Source: Pagrus major (lineage: Eukaryota > Chordata > Actinopteri > Spariformes > Sparidae). From it: a stretch of 64,000 nucleotides of DNA. Below the pieces are notes generated by a model. It saw nothing but the letters and a program-made list of their open reading frames with translations, had not been told where the DNA came from and made no database searches. The stretch spans positions 30,429,493 through 30,493,492 of the forward strand of contig NC_133223.1 of NCBI RefSeq assembly GCF_040436345.1, given 5' to 3'. Both the position numbers and the translations under genes were made by a program. This document shows, piece by piece, positions 28,401-39,534 of the stretch. Each line of letters starts with the position of its first letter. Positions within the stretch are counted from its first letter, which is position 1.

Positions 28401-31400
28401 TATGAATTATGTAATCAGGCAGAAAGTGAAGGTTTATGAGCGCCAAAAACCGCGAGTCGTTAATCACGGAGCCTTTCAAGTGATGAACTGCTTTTAATTT
28501 GTGACTCATCGTCCCTGAGAAGCACAATAACAAAAAAAAAACTACTCGGAAATATAAAAGCAGAGTGTTTGATGCAGGTCTTAAACTGCTCACTTTAAGG
28601 TTTTAAAAAGTTTGAGGATTATTTTACTAAAAGGTCTGAAAATTATATTAAAATTGTTTTTTATTTGCCACAATACACAAGTGATCATACATTACTTTTA
28701 GCTTTTTTGCTGCTGTTTTTCATCAGGCAAAGCTGTTTTTAAAGCCCAACTTTAAATACGTTAGATAAGTTAAATGTTGTTTAGCAAAGGGCTGTTGTAT
28801 CATAAGGTGTTTGTCATTTTGCCTCTTACACCATCACCGCCTCTGTTTCTCTTCCAGTGGTTCCTGGCTAACTTGTCCTATCAGGAAGCTTTATCCGACA
28901 CACAGGTCGCCATCGTCAACATCCTGTCATCCACCTCAGGTGACTCTCTCTCTCTCTCATACCTACATGAGTATTGTTTGAGGTAGTGTTAGTGGACAGA
29001 TGTTTATTTAAATGGATAGTTCAGGTTTTTGAAGTGGAGTTGTATGAGGTATTTATCCTTAGCCATTGTATTACCTACAGTAATGGCAGCTGGCATGCAT
29101 CCACTTTGAAGAAGGAGTACAGGAAACTAGACAATGTACTGCTGTGGCGGGGGGCAGCTAAACGTATTTTAGCTACCTAAAATGGGCCCACCTAAAAATA
29201 TAAATATTTTATATATTTTCACTGTTATACTTTGCTGTCAGCCCTTTCCAAAGGAAACTAAATCCATCTGTGTTCTCTAAAAAGCCACCAGACTCCTTTT
29301 ACAAAAACAATAAATCTACCTCGCAGAACAAGGGAGTCGCTGGTATACTGCTACGTTACGCTACACCGTGCCACCTTACGTTACCTTACATTATCTTATC
29401 TTGCGTTGCATTTACCTTACGTTGCCTTGCGTTGCGTTACCTTGGGTTGCGTTACCTTGTGTTGCGTTGCGTTGCAGGAGTTGCTTGTCTACTGCTGCCT
29501 TTATTGGTTAGTTTGTTTGTGTTATCGAGTGAGTTCAGTTTGTTTTAAAGGGTTTGTTTGGATTCAACAAAGTCAAACAATAAAACAAAAAGATTTCACT
29601 TACTGACTTTGGAGCGAGTGTTAAAATTGCTTCGGTTTACCGTCGGAAACGGCTTTTTGACAGCAAGGAAAGCTGTTAAAATATTCTAAATATATATATA
29701 TAACACTTAAACTGATAATGGTTGTGTTAGGTGGGCCTTCTTTTAGTACTCCTGCTGTTTCTCCAACCAACCACCGTGTACTGTAGGTAATACACAAACC
29801 GTGGATCAGTGCCTCTTACAACCCCACTTCAAAAAACCTGAACTATCCCTTTAACTTACAGAGAAGTTTACCCTCTGCTCTATGTGGTCTGACTCTTTCT
29901 CTTCTCCCTCTTCAGGCCTGTTCACGCTCATCTTAGCAGCCATTTTTCCCAGCAACAGCACCGACCGCTTCACCTTGTCCAAACTGTTGGCTGTGGCTCT
30001 GAGGTAAGAGTTAAAAGAAAGTGTTGGTGGTTGAGTTGAGAAGGGCACGTTGGGAAGTTTCAGCTTGCTAATTGTTCTGTTGTATTGTATTGTTAAATGT
30101 TATTTGTGTCTGCCTAATGTGTTTCTATGCTTTTACGGTCTTTTTTTCTCATCTACCTACTTTGGAGAAGTTGTCCATAGCTGAAATTGAAGTGCTTATG
30201 ATGAGCACAGTCGGTGTATCCGCTGTGATGTTTCCTCCTCTGAGTACTCCGGCTGTGTATTAAAGCTGATCACAGTCTGACCCAGACAATGTAATCTTCT
30301 CAAAGTAATTTTCTCCTCTCATATGATATGATAAGTACCCAAACTGTGTAAACACCAAACAGCTACTGTGATTATGCTCCATGATTTCTGAGTAATAAGG
30401 TTCATTTTGTTCGTCTGTTTACAACACAGGGTCGTACAATGAAATAGGTTTAAGATCATGTAATGATGTCTTTATTGGAGGGGCGATAAATGTTCTGTGT
30501 TGCTACATTTGCGGCTGGTTCACACTAATGTATCTCAACAATTACAGGCCCGGATTATAAGAAAGTCTTTTGTGTATATTCTTTCTCCTCAGAAGGATAA
30601 CTACTCATGTTTTGGCCGTGGCCTGACCTTTTTCTCCAAACAAAATATAAACTTTGAGCCCAGCTTATCTGCACTGAGCTGGAATATATGAACATTGAAG
30701 GGGTCTTTGTAATGATTTAGATCTCAGAGAAATTGTCCTGTTCACCACTTCATCTGGTATCTCTCTTGTTTAGCATGGGAGGTGTCGCCCTCGTCAGTTT
30801 CTCCAGCATGGACAACCCTGATGAGAACGGTGTCATAGGTAAACATGGAGACAGTGATCAGTGAAATTGTACTTTACCTTCTTGCCTAATCGCGTTGAAT
30901 TAATACAGTTTTAAACCTTCTTTCCAAATGTAATTGACCTTTTAAATTTTAATGAAGGTTCTTTGTGGTCGCTGGCCGGGGCGGTGCTGTACGCCGTCTA
31001 CATCGTAATGATCAAGAGACGAGTGGATCGGGAGGATAAGCTCGACATTCCCATGTTCTTTGGTGAGGAAATGCTCATATGTTAGTTACCTCAGTCATTA
31101 ACACTATTCTTAGCAATGTTAGCACTGTCTATGTACTGAAACACTCCCTACTGGGGCTGACAGAAGGTGTGTTTGGAGCTGAAGCTTGTGTGTCTCTCAG
31201 GGTTTGTGGGTCTGTTCAACCTGCTGCTGCTGTGGCCGGGCTTCCTGCTGCTCCACTACACCGGCTTCGAGGCCTTTGAGCTTCCCAGCCAGCTGGTGTG
31301 GACGTACATCCTCATTAACGGCCTCATCGGAACCGTCCTCTCGGAGTTCCTCTGGCTCTGGTGAGCACCTGACCCGTAATTTATTCAGGTCACAGTTCTG

Positions 31401-32642
31401 GCATCAAGTCATCACAATTTTGATTTTGTATGAGGACGTTTTCATGCTTTGAGTCGAGTAGTTTTCTACACTGAAACTCACTCTCCGATGGGTTGAGTTG
31501 AGCAAATGTAAATGATCTTCAGTTTGATGTATGTAGGTGTTAATGCAGCAACTGGTGATGCTGGTTTCTGTTCACAGGGGCTGTTTCCTCACATCATCTC
31601 TAATTGGGACTCTGGCGTTGAGCCTCACCATCCCGCTCTCTATTATGGCAGATATTTGCATGCAAAAGGTAAGTTCTCCTCTCCAGGTACTTAATAATCA
31701 GGGGGATACTTTGGAAAAAGATAATATAATAATAATAATAATATAGATAATGTTTGTTTGGCAATCAGAGAGACACCAGACCACCATCTTGTTATCTGGG
31801 GAGAATAATATTTACAACATTAATAACTCGATCGATCTTGAGAAAACAAAATTTAAATTATCACCGAAAAATGTAGGAATATTGTGCTACACTATGCTAC
31901 CATATGTTACAGGACGTTACATGACGGTATGTTATGGTACAATAAGGTACGTGATGGTACATTACTGTAGGTTACGGTTCAGTGCATTATGGTAGATTAT
32001 GATACATTATGGTCTGGTACATTACGATACAGTAAGTTGTGATACATTGTGGTACGGTTTATTATGGTGTGGTACATGATGGTAGTTTACGTTATGGTGC
32101 ATTATGGTACATTATGGTACATTACTTTACGGTACTTTATGGTATGTTACATTAAGGGCTGGTATGTTATGGCATGGTACATTACGGTGTGTTACATTAC
32201 AGTATTGTACATTATGGTATGGTATATGACGATATGGTATGTTACATTAAGGACTGGTATATTATGGTATGGTACATTACGGTGTGTTACATTACGGTAT
32301 TGTACATTACGGCATGGAACGTTACGATATGGTATATTTGGATATGCTACATTACTGTATGTATGGTTTGGTACATAATGGTACGTTTTTTTAATCTTAA
32401 TTGTACATAATTTTGGGATTTGAAGCATTTTCTGATAAGCTAGTAAATTACATCACATTAGCCAAAAAAATACTAATGTATGCACTGGTTAACAACTCTA
32501 TCTGTTCAATACTTTGTGTGGAAATGTAAATAAATAAAATACGTATTAAATTGAGGGGTTGAATGTCAAATTCAAACATACTGTTTGTTTATAAATGACT
32601 CTAACAACCTGAAGTGACAGTAGTTGTAACTTGTTATTTACC

Positions 32643-32674
<32 letters not shown>

Positions 32675-34846
32675 GACAGGTTCGTTTCTCGTGGCTGTTT
32701 TTTGCCGGGGCGGTTCCCGTCTTCCTCTCCTTCTTCATCGCCACGCTCTTATGTCACTACAACAACTGGGATCCCGTCCTGGTGGGGCTGAGGAGAGTTT
32801 ACGTCTTCATTTGCAGGAAACACCGTATTCACAGGTAAAAACAGTTTGACTCTACAGAGAGATTACAGGTGACACAGCACCCTGTGAGAGACGTAGTGTT
32901 GGTTTTCAGCTCAGAAAGTTAGTTTTTAGATTAATTTCAGTGTACAAATAACACTTAACTTGTGTGAGCTACAGAATGTAATACTTCAGAGACAATACTG
33001 TAAGGCAAGGTTACACAGGTAGGTATTACTGTGAAAGCTTTTGCCTTGTAGTCGATTGAAGGACACTCCGAAAAACCGAGATTTGAGATTCTGATGTCAA
33101 AAAATGTCGAAGCTAAATTGTCAGAAAATCAAAGCAGAGCCGAGCTGTGAGCAAAACATGGACGCATTTAAAAGGCAATATAATATTGACTGGGAAACAT
33201 TTCGAAACCGCACTCACACACCTTGAAAGGACCTTGAAAGTTACTTCAGATTAGCTTATAATATTAACATTAATTTGCATTTAATGACATTTTACCTTCA
33301 ACATTTACAGACGGAACTAATTAGATTTTGAAAAAGAGACGTACAAGGTTTTTAAATATGGCCATTACGGCTTTTATTCAAACAGATTTATCGTCATTCA
33401 TATGTGTTCTCAAAAAACTTGTTTTTAAAACGCAGTAATTTCAGTTGGGCTACTTGATGATGATAGAAATGTTTCCTGTAGTTAATATTACCTGGGCTGC
33501 GTACGAATCTGTCATGCCTGCTAGAAATACGTCTGCTCTGCTGTCTTTTATCTGCCGTGTCTACTTACTAAGGATGAAATTCACTAGTAAACGTATGTAA
33601 ATGCCTTTCTTTAATGACAATTGGCTTAAAAATCATATTATAATGCATTTTATTTCCAGAACAAAACTATTTTATCGTGTTTGCAGACAAGGTGCTTAGT
33701 TGGCGAGAGAGAGAAGAAGAACGGGGAGATAATAATCACCTCTCAGGAAATGCAGATACAAGACAGTGTGCAGTTGTACGGTAATTAATCAGAGTAAAGT
33801 CCAGCCAGAAGCATCTGTTTCCACCTCTAAATGAGCCGTAAACGTGTTCAATATGGACAGTGGACATCTGGGATGATTTCACAATGAAGCCAAAGTGTTT
33901 CCTTTTTTTTTTTTTTTAAATCATCTCAAAAATATTCTTAATAACTCCTCAAACTGTACGACCTCCTCAGGCCAACAGGGAGTGTTTTTAAGTTTTCAGT
34001 CTCTGCAGTTGCATTTTTATTGTTTATTTTGTTATATAAGGCCTGAGGCGTGCTTAAAACACTGGTACACAGGATGTGGATCTGTCTCATGGGACTAATC
34101 CGATGACTATATCCTCACCACAGGAGTCATTTCCAGGTGCCTCTCTTCTCTCAGACAGGTTGTTAGTCAGCGGCTGCCTCAGTGGCATCAAAAGTGGTTA
34201 CTATGGCATTTGTGACGCAACTGCAAAGAGAGTGTAAACAGACGCACATGCTTAATGGGTGAAAATGCTGCTTCTGTGAGTTCGGCGTGTTAAAGACAAA
34301 TGGAAGTGTCTTCAGAACGAACACACACAGCAGGCAGCAGAATAAGTTAATTTACACTCAAGCGAGCGTTTGTGACAAAATGTGGAAGTTTCTCAGATCC
34401 AGTCGAGTCTTTTTAAAGAAAGTTGAAGCTTTTAAAGTTTTAAACAGACATTGTAATGTGATGTGTGGCCGAATATTAAGAACGAATTGACCTTAACTCC
34501 TGACACACACTTAAGACTCTTTTCTTCTCTTGACATTCTCACAAGGACAATAGACTCAATTTGTAGCTCGCGGCCTCGCTAACTTAAGTCCGTAATCAGA
34601 TGTACACGCTTGAATGACTCTCCTTCTCTGCGGCGGTTACGCTCTCCATTCTTCTGTGAATGCTTGTTCCCCGTTTTGCTGAGGGATGATTATAATAATG
34701 ACGGTTGTCAAGATGATGACTGTGATGATGATTGACAGCCGGCTCCCTCCTCTCCCGCCCACAGACTGCCAGAAGACAGCGAGCAGTGCGAAAGCCTTAT
34801 TCCTCTACACGCCGTCTCCCCCCACGAAGGAAGCTTCTGTTCGTGA
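22414..34846 (+). CDS. slc35f5: Solute carrier family 35 member F5
   Basis: Core exons: 24717-24858, 25338-25487, 25920-25982, 26515-26596, 27642-27835, 28858-28939, 29916-30003, 30774-30838, 30958-31062, 31201-31360, 31578-31668, 32680-32834, 34765-34846. From the ATG at 24724 they give 483 residues beginning [10 protein letters not shown]. Two upstream exons (22414-22467, 23888-23992 or -23994) stay in frame only with the second of two overlapping donors, giving 539 residues, close to human (523). The protein is a ten-helix EamA/DMT-type membrane protein. Recognisable blocks are [16 protein letters not shown] (first helix), [40 protein letters not shown] and [20 protein letters not shown]; an acidic cytoplasmic tail ends in [10 protein letters not shown] hydrophilic loop of about 110 residues separates helices 2 and 3. 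Substrate is unproven; paralogues are nucleotide-sugar or orphan transporters. Several introns carry repeat elements. Confidence 0.95.
23164..23376. mobile_element. MITE-like element in slc35f5 intron, inverted copy
   Basis: Same family as 15534-15824, opposite orientation. Its right end reads ACTACATAGTGCTCCTTTAA. The inside includes CCTGCCACCTTTCTAGCTTC and GGGACCTTATTTTCCTCTGA. The left end (TTAAAGGACAACACGG) is diverged. Confidence 0.85.
24724..24726 (+). other. alternative slc35f5 start codon (MEWV)
   Basis: ATG in exon 3, in frame with the conserved first helix. It is the start if the first GTGT donor at 23993 is used, because the upstream frame then runs through exon 3 out of phase and stops at about 24845. 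Human SLC35F5 has a corresponding internal MVCVFIMNRM. Confidence 0.6.
26192..26481. mobile_element. hAT-like non-autonomous element in slc35f5 intron
   Basis: Terminal inverted repeats TAGTGCTGTCACAATATC (left) and, reversed, AAGGGCTGTCACGATACACC (right) flank about 250 bases without coding capacity. GGGCTGTCACGATA ends are typical of small fish hAT derivatives (from memory). Confidence 0.75.
29011..29853. mobile_element. MITE with long terminal inverted repeats in slc35f5 intron
   Basis: Left end GGATAGTTCAGGTTTTTGAA and, reversed, right end GGGATAGTTCAGGTTTTTTG. Similarity continues inward through GTATTACCTACAGTA-like blocks to about 29085 and 29775. The inside holds a degenerate GTTAC/GTTGC pentamer array (29340-29476) and AAAGCCACCAGACTCC, also found at 36365. 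No transposase frame is present. Confidence 0.85.
29340..29476. repeat. degenerate pentanucleotide array
   Basis: Runs of GTTAC, GTTGC, CTTAC and CTTGC in a five-base register inside the element 29011-29853, for example CCTTGCGTTGCGTTACCTTG. Confidence 0.85.
31880..32385. repeat. degenerate 5/10-bp satellite in slc35f5 intron
   Basis: About 500 bases built on GGTACATTAC/GGTACATTAT decamers with many point changes, between exons 13 and 14. The five-base period keeps several long frames open on both strands, which are artefacts of the repeat. Confidence 0.93.
32646..32674 (+). repeat. (GT)14 tract at slc35f5 exon 14 acceptor
   Basis: Uninterrupted GT dinucleotides end five bases before the exon: the acceptor reads (GT)n-GACAG|GTTCG. 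No pyrimidine tract lies between the repeat and the AG. Confidence 0.95.
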
Positions 34847-37800
34847 TCCAGCAGTCCAACACAAAGTAAATGATTCACTCGGCTCTTCACGTTTGACCCG
34901 AGTGTTGTTCACTGGTGTGTTTGTTTACGTGAGTGTGTGAATGTGGTGATGCATTAAATCAGCCAAGGTTCAGGCAAAATCCCAGAACAGAATTTTAAAT
35001 CACTTTCTCTATATATAGGGTCGTTCAGTGCCAGCTCACCTTGGGCCTCCCAGTTCATGTCATGGATTTTCTTGGAAAAAATTCATGTTGAAAACTTCTA
35101 TTAAATTCATGGGACCGTGAAAATCCTGCAGCTGTACTCCGAATACTTTTAAAGTTATGAATTTTTAAAGTTTTGGCCCTCTGAGCTTAATTTCAGCACT
35201 TTAGTGATTCTCTGTGTGTGTATTCTCAGCCTCACCAAACTCTTATTTTTTACTGGATTGAGTTGAATTTTGTCCTGAACATCCGAGAGACCCTAAGGAA
35301 ACTTTGCTGCAACATGTATTCATTCAAATAGTTGATGCTGAATGGTTACAGTAATCAGATTAATAACAGGAAGCCATTTTTTAAAAAGTCATATCTCCAT
35401 TAGTTTTTACTTTCTTTCAACCAGATTGTGCTTCCTTGTGGTATTAATGTAGTAATATCACATCTAGAAGTGATTTCGTCCTGAATAAGTGCCACAGATC
35501 TTGTTAAATACGTCTTCTGAGCTGAAAAACTCGACTTTTTGGCTTGTTTTGACTGTAGATTTTCCCATGAAGGATTATTTTAATTTTCCTTGAAACTTCA
35601 GTGTGTGAAAGTGTTAATATTCGTTTCATATGTATGAAAAATTCAAAGATGTTTTATTACTCCTTCATCGTTTATGATTTTTTTTAAATTAGCCAATTTG
35701 CAGTCACAGTCGGTGGTTTTATGTCATCAGTAGATATTTGTTCTGCGCTGACTTCAAGGTTTTCTATCAGTCTGATACCTACTCAGCCTGTTTTTCATTG
35801 AGTTCTGGAAATTTGCAAGTTAACAGCTTGTAATGGCTTGATTTGTTGCTTATAGCTGATGTCATCCTGTTCTGTGTGTCTGGACAAAATATTAATCTTA
35901 GTTCGCTGGCAGCTGGTTTCAACAGAAAAGCTCTTTAAACCTCACCTGGCATTGCAAGAGGAATTTGCAAATGAGAATTAGTCTGGAACCTCTCGGTTCA
36001 TTTTCGATTTCCATTTGGCAAAGACCAAAATGCCTCTGGACCTACAACCAATCAGAGCAAATCGGTGATGTAGCGCTGTGTGACGGAAAGATGTAAACGG
36101 ATTAAGCGTGAAAAGTCTGTGAACACATGTAGACGGATCTTTTGGTCTGTAAATGACTAATAGGTACAAAAAGTTTTGGAGTTGGTCCGATAAAACGTCT
36201 TAGCTGGCCGTCATTAAACAGGCTGCAGTGTCCCTTCGACCGTCAAAGTACGCCCACTTAAAGTGTCTGACAGCTTTATGGAAAGGATCCCGACAGAGAT
36301 GGACCTTGGTGGTACAGCACCATCCTAATTGTTTAACCATGAGCAGTCGCTGTGTCCTTCCCTTCAAAGCCACCAGACTCCATTGACAAAAACAGCAATT
36401 TTGTTTCATTCAAACTGGATAAATAAACAAAAAAATTACTTTCGCAGTCATCGTTTGGTTGTTTGCATCAAACCCGCCTGATAATAGATAAATAGTTGTG
36501 ATTGGACCGACACAAACTAGGACGATTTTTTTTTTTCACTTCAGTCGGCAGCCGCAACATGCAATCAAGCTTAATCCTTAAGAGCAACTTCAACCATCAA
36601 GTACACCCACTAAAGTTCTTGTTTTTGAGACTCAGATTATTATTATTAGTGTCTGACAACATTATGAAAAGGATCCCGACAGAGAAAGATGTTTTTATTA
36701 CAGCGTACGATCCGTTTTGTTTAACCAGAAACGGCCGTTATATTGCCGCCTTCAGAGCCACCAGAAAAAAATAATTGTACCTCACAGCTTATCGTTTAAC
36801 ACATTTCTTTCAAACTTAATAAACAAAATAAAACTTTCTTGAACTAAAAGCTCACAGGTTCGTCTGGCGATGAGTCTACCATAAACTCGCTGTACATCAC
36901 TCGTCTAGCAGCTACTAACGACTAGCTGGTGAACATCGTGCAGCAGGAGTTGGTGGAGAACAAAAACAGAGCTAAAAGGAGAGCGAATATTAAAATTGCA
37001 TGCGTTAGGTGGCCAGAAACATGACTGAATGAATGCTAACGTAGCATTTCTTTGTTAATAGGCAACATTTTGGTAGATTTACATCCCATTCACAAGGACT
37101 GTACAATATTTGATGAGGGTCCTCTCTCATTCAGTTGTTTCTCTGCGAACATCTGTCGAGCGTCGGAGCCGACTCAAACAAGCCGGACAGGACGATCATC
37201 TTGTAAATATTTTAAATCAGCGATGGGCCACCCACTCTGCAAAGTCTCTTCACTATTCATAGGTTTAGTCGAGCTTTTCTCATCTGGCCTGCAGAGTAAT
37301 CACCAGCAGGGCAGAGAGGGAGAATCTGAGCTCAGCATGTGGTTTCTAATAGAGGCGTTAGTGGGGAATGAAAACAGAGCAATCTAGGACAGACTGTCTG
37401 CTGGTGTGTAGCGTCTAATGGAGGAGCAAGCAAAGTATCAAGTGTATGTGTGTCCACCTGCATGATGATTAATCCATTTAATTGACTAACATATTGATTG
37501 TTATTTATAAATGACCGACTGTTAAATTACACCGTGTCTTACACAGCGGTCTGTCTCTCATCATATTTTTTCATCTCTCCCCAGGTGTCGAACGTGGATC
37601 TGCAGACAATCTGGAAGCTCTCAGAGACATTAAAACTACCCCAGTGCCTCATATTAAATCTATTTATTTTCTACAGTGTTGAGATGAAAAGCATCCATTT
37701 CTACAAGTTCATTTTTATTTTCACATTTCGGTCATCACAGACTGAGATTCTGTTTTTACTTTTTTTTTTTTTCTGTGTAAAAAGAAACTTCATGGTGCTC

Positions 37801-38299
37801 GAGGTGCTGGACATTATCGGTGATAACTATAGTGTCGTGTGACCAAATGAAACGGTACGAGTTGAACTTGATTATAACACTAACAGAGACAGAATCTGAA
37901 ATCAGCGAGTTCACATCATTTTTATTTTCATGTTTGTCTGTCGGCCTTTTGAAGCCTTGCTGCTTGTTTGTGAGTGTGAAGATGACACAGTACGTTTTCA
38001 CAGATCTGTCGGACGAGTTGGTGAAAACTTTTTATTTTGGCTGCCTTTGACGGAGCTTTCCACAAACACAGATCTCCTGGAGTTTTATAATGTGCTGCAG
38101 TCTACTGCAGCTCTGACACTAATATCAACATCTGGGCTTTGGCAGCTCGGGTGATGAAAGAAATATTGTGAGTGCCCGCTATGTGTCGGCTTCCTGTCGA
38201 CCTCCAGGTGGTCCGAACGCCCGGCAGATAGAATTGGACATTTTAACCTCCTCTTAACAAAAAATACCCCATGTTTTGTTTGTTTGTTTCATCTTGGAC
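34847..38299. other. slc35f5 3' flank/UTR and intergenic DNA
   Basis: No supported exon. The slc35f5 3' UTR starts here; its end is not fixed. AATAAA-type hexamers occur, for example near 36420, but none is clearly the site. Segments 36235-36300 and 36590-36690 are diverged direct repeats (next entry). Confidence 0.5.
36235..36775. repeat. diverged direct repeat pair
   Basis: AAAGGATCCCGACAGAGA and a preceding AGTGTCTGACA block occur at about 36265-36297 and again at 36648-36685. Each is followed by a GCCACCAGA block (36367 and 36758). This suggests an old tandem copy of one interspersed element. Confidence 0.75.
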
Positions 38300-39534
38300 T
38301 AGGATTGGGTAGGTTTCCGGTTTATAAGCTTGAACTGGTTTGACTTCATGTGAACTGACTGAACCGGCATGCGTCAGATGAAGGTGGACCGAGCTAGCAG
38401 CATGTAGCGAGTTAGCAGGAGCCGATTAGCTCAGCGCCACAGGGTGATGCCCCCCTATGTTTCGTTGTGATGTACAGGAAGTGTTGAGTTTGTATTAACA
38501 GTGTAATGCAGCAACTTTAAAGGAACAGTTCACCCAAAAATGAGTATTCAGTTATTATCTGTTCACCTCCGTGTTGATGGAAAGTCAGGTGAAGTTTTGT
38601 GGTCCACAAAACATTTCTGGAGCTTCACAGCAAAACAGCGTTGCAACATTCTCCTTAACAACTGAAGAAACTGGAGACAGGAAAAAATAAAATTGCTCCA
38701 TACAGCTCGTCCAGTATAATCCAAGTCTTAGGAAGCCCAGAGATCCCAAATTGACTTGAAAATATGTTATTTACACCTTTTTTAAAGCCAAAATCTTCAC
38801 TGTAGCTTCAGACAGGGTGTGCGCTAAGGCTTTTAGCTTAGCAGCTACAGTGATTTCAAACAGATTTTGGCTTTAAAAAAGGGTGAAAGTAACATCTTTT
38901 TAAATCAATTTGAGATCCCTAGGCTGTCAGAGACTTAAATTATGCAGAAAGACTTGTTTATTTTCAGTTATTATTGTTTTAAAACAAGTTGTTTAGGAGA
39001 ATGATGCTACGCTGTTCAGCTGTGAAGCTCCAGAAATGTTTTGTGGACTACGAAACTTTGTCAGACTTTCCATCAGCATGCAGGTGAGGAGATAATGACA
39101 TGCAAACATCCTTTAAAGTTGCTGCATTACACCGTTAATAGCCTACAAACTCAACACTTCCTCTGTTTCAAATTAAAAGCCCTGAAACGTTTCAGTGGAT
39201 GGAATCCCCTCAAGGCTTTTATTGTGAAACGTTGTTGTGGAAAAGGTTCCCAAGTGCTGAAGTCTTATTTTATTTATTATTTTGATGTTGATTAAGAAGA
39301 AAAAAGTGAAGTTGAATGGATGTTTAGAGACATAAAGATACCATGTGTCACAGTCGTCCTGATGGACTGTGGCGCCGCTACACTCTCATTCATGGACTCT
39401 CATCGTGTTCCACTTGGGAGCGGCTCAGCACATCAGACACCTAGTGGTACAGTTCACTATTGCCGGTCCAGTCCTGCATTTTTTGCTTGATATCAAACCG
39501 GTTTGAACATTATTACATCGGCCCAACCCTACCT
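38300..39534. mobile_element. outer inverted-repeat element hosting a foldback element
   Basis: Left end GGATTGGGTAGGTTTCCGGT...TTGAACTGGTTT pairs with the reversed right end GGTAGGGTTGGGCCGATG...TTCAAACCGGTTT. This gives imperfect terminal inverted repeats of about 40 bases. The enclosed DNA is mostly the foldback element of the next entry plus GC-richer flanks. No transposase is present. Confidence 0.75.
38476..39166. mobile_element. foldback element, about 690 bp imperfect palindrome
   Basis: The two halves are reverse complements over nearly their whole length. AGGAAGTGTTGAGTTTGTA opens it, and ACAAACTCAACACTTCCT closes it. CCACAAAACATTTCTGGAGC pairs with GCTCCAGAAATGTTTTGTGG. AAGCCAAAATC...ACTGTAGCT pairs with AGCTACAGTGATTT...GATTTTGGCTT around a centre near 38825. 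Confidence 0.9.

Noticed and set aside
31880-32428. Overlapping Tyr/Met-rich frames on both strands
   Set aside because: Artefacts of the pentamer/decamer satellite, which lacks stops in several frames.
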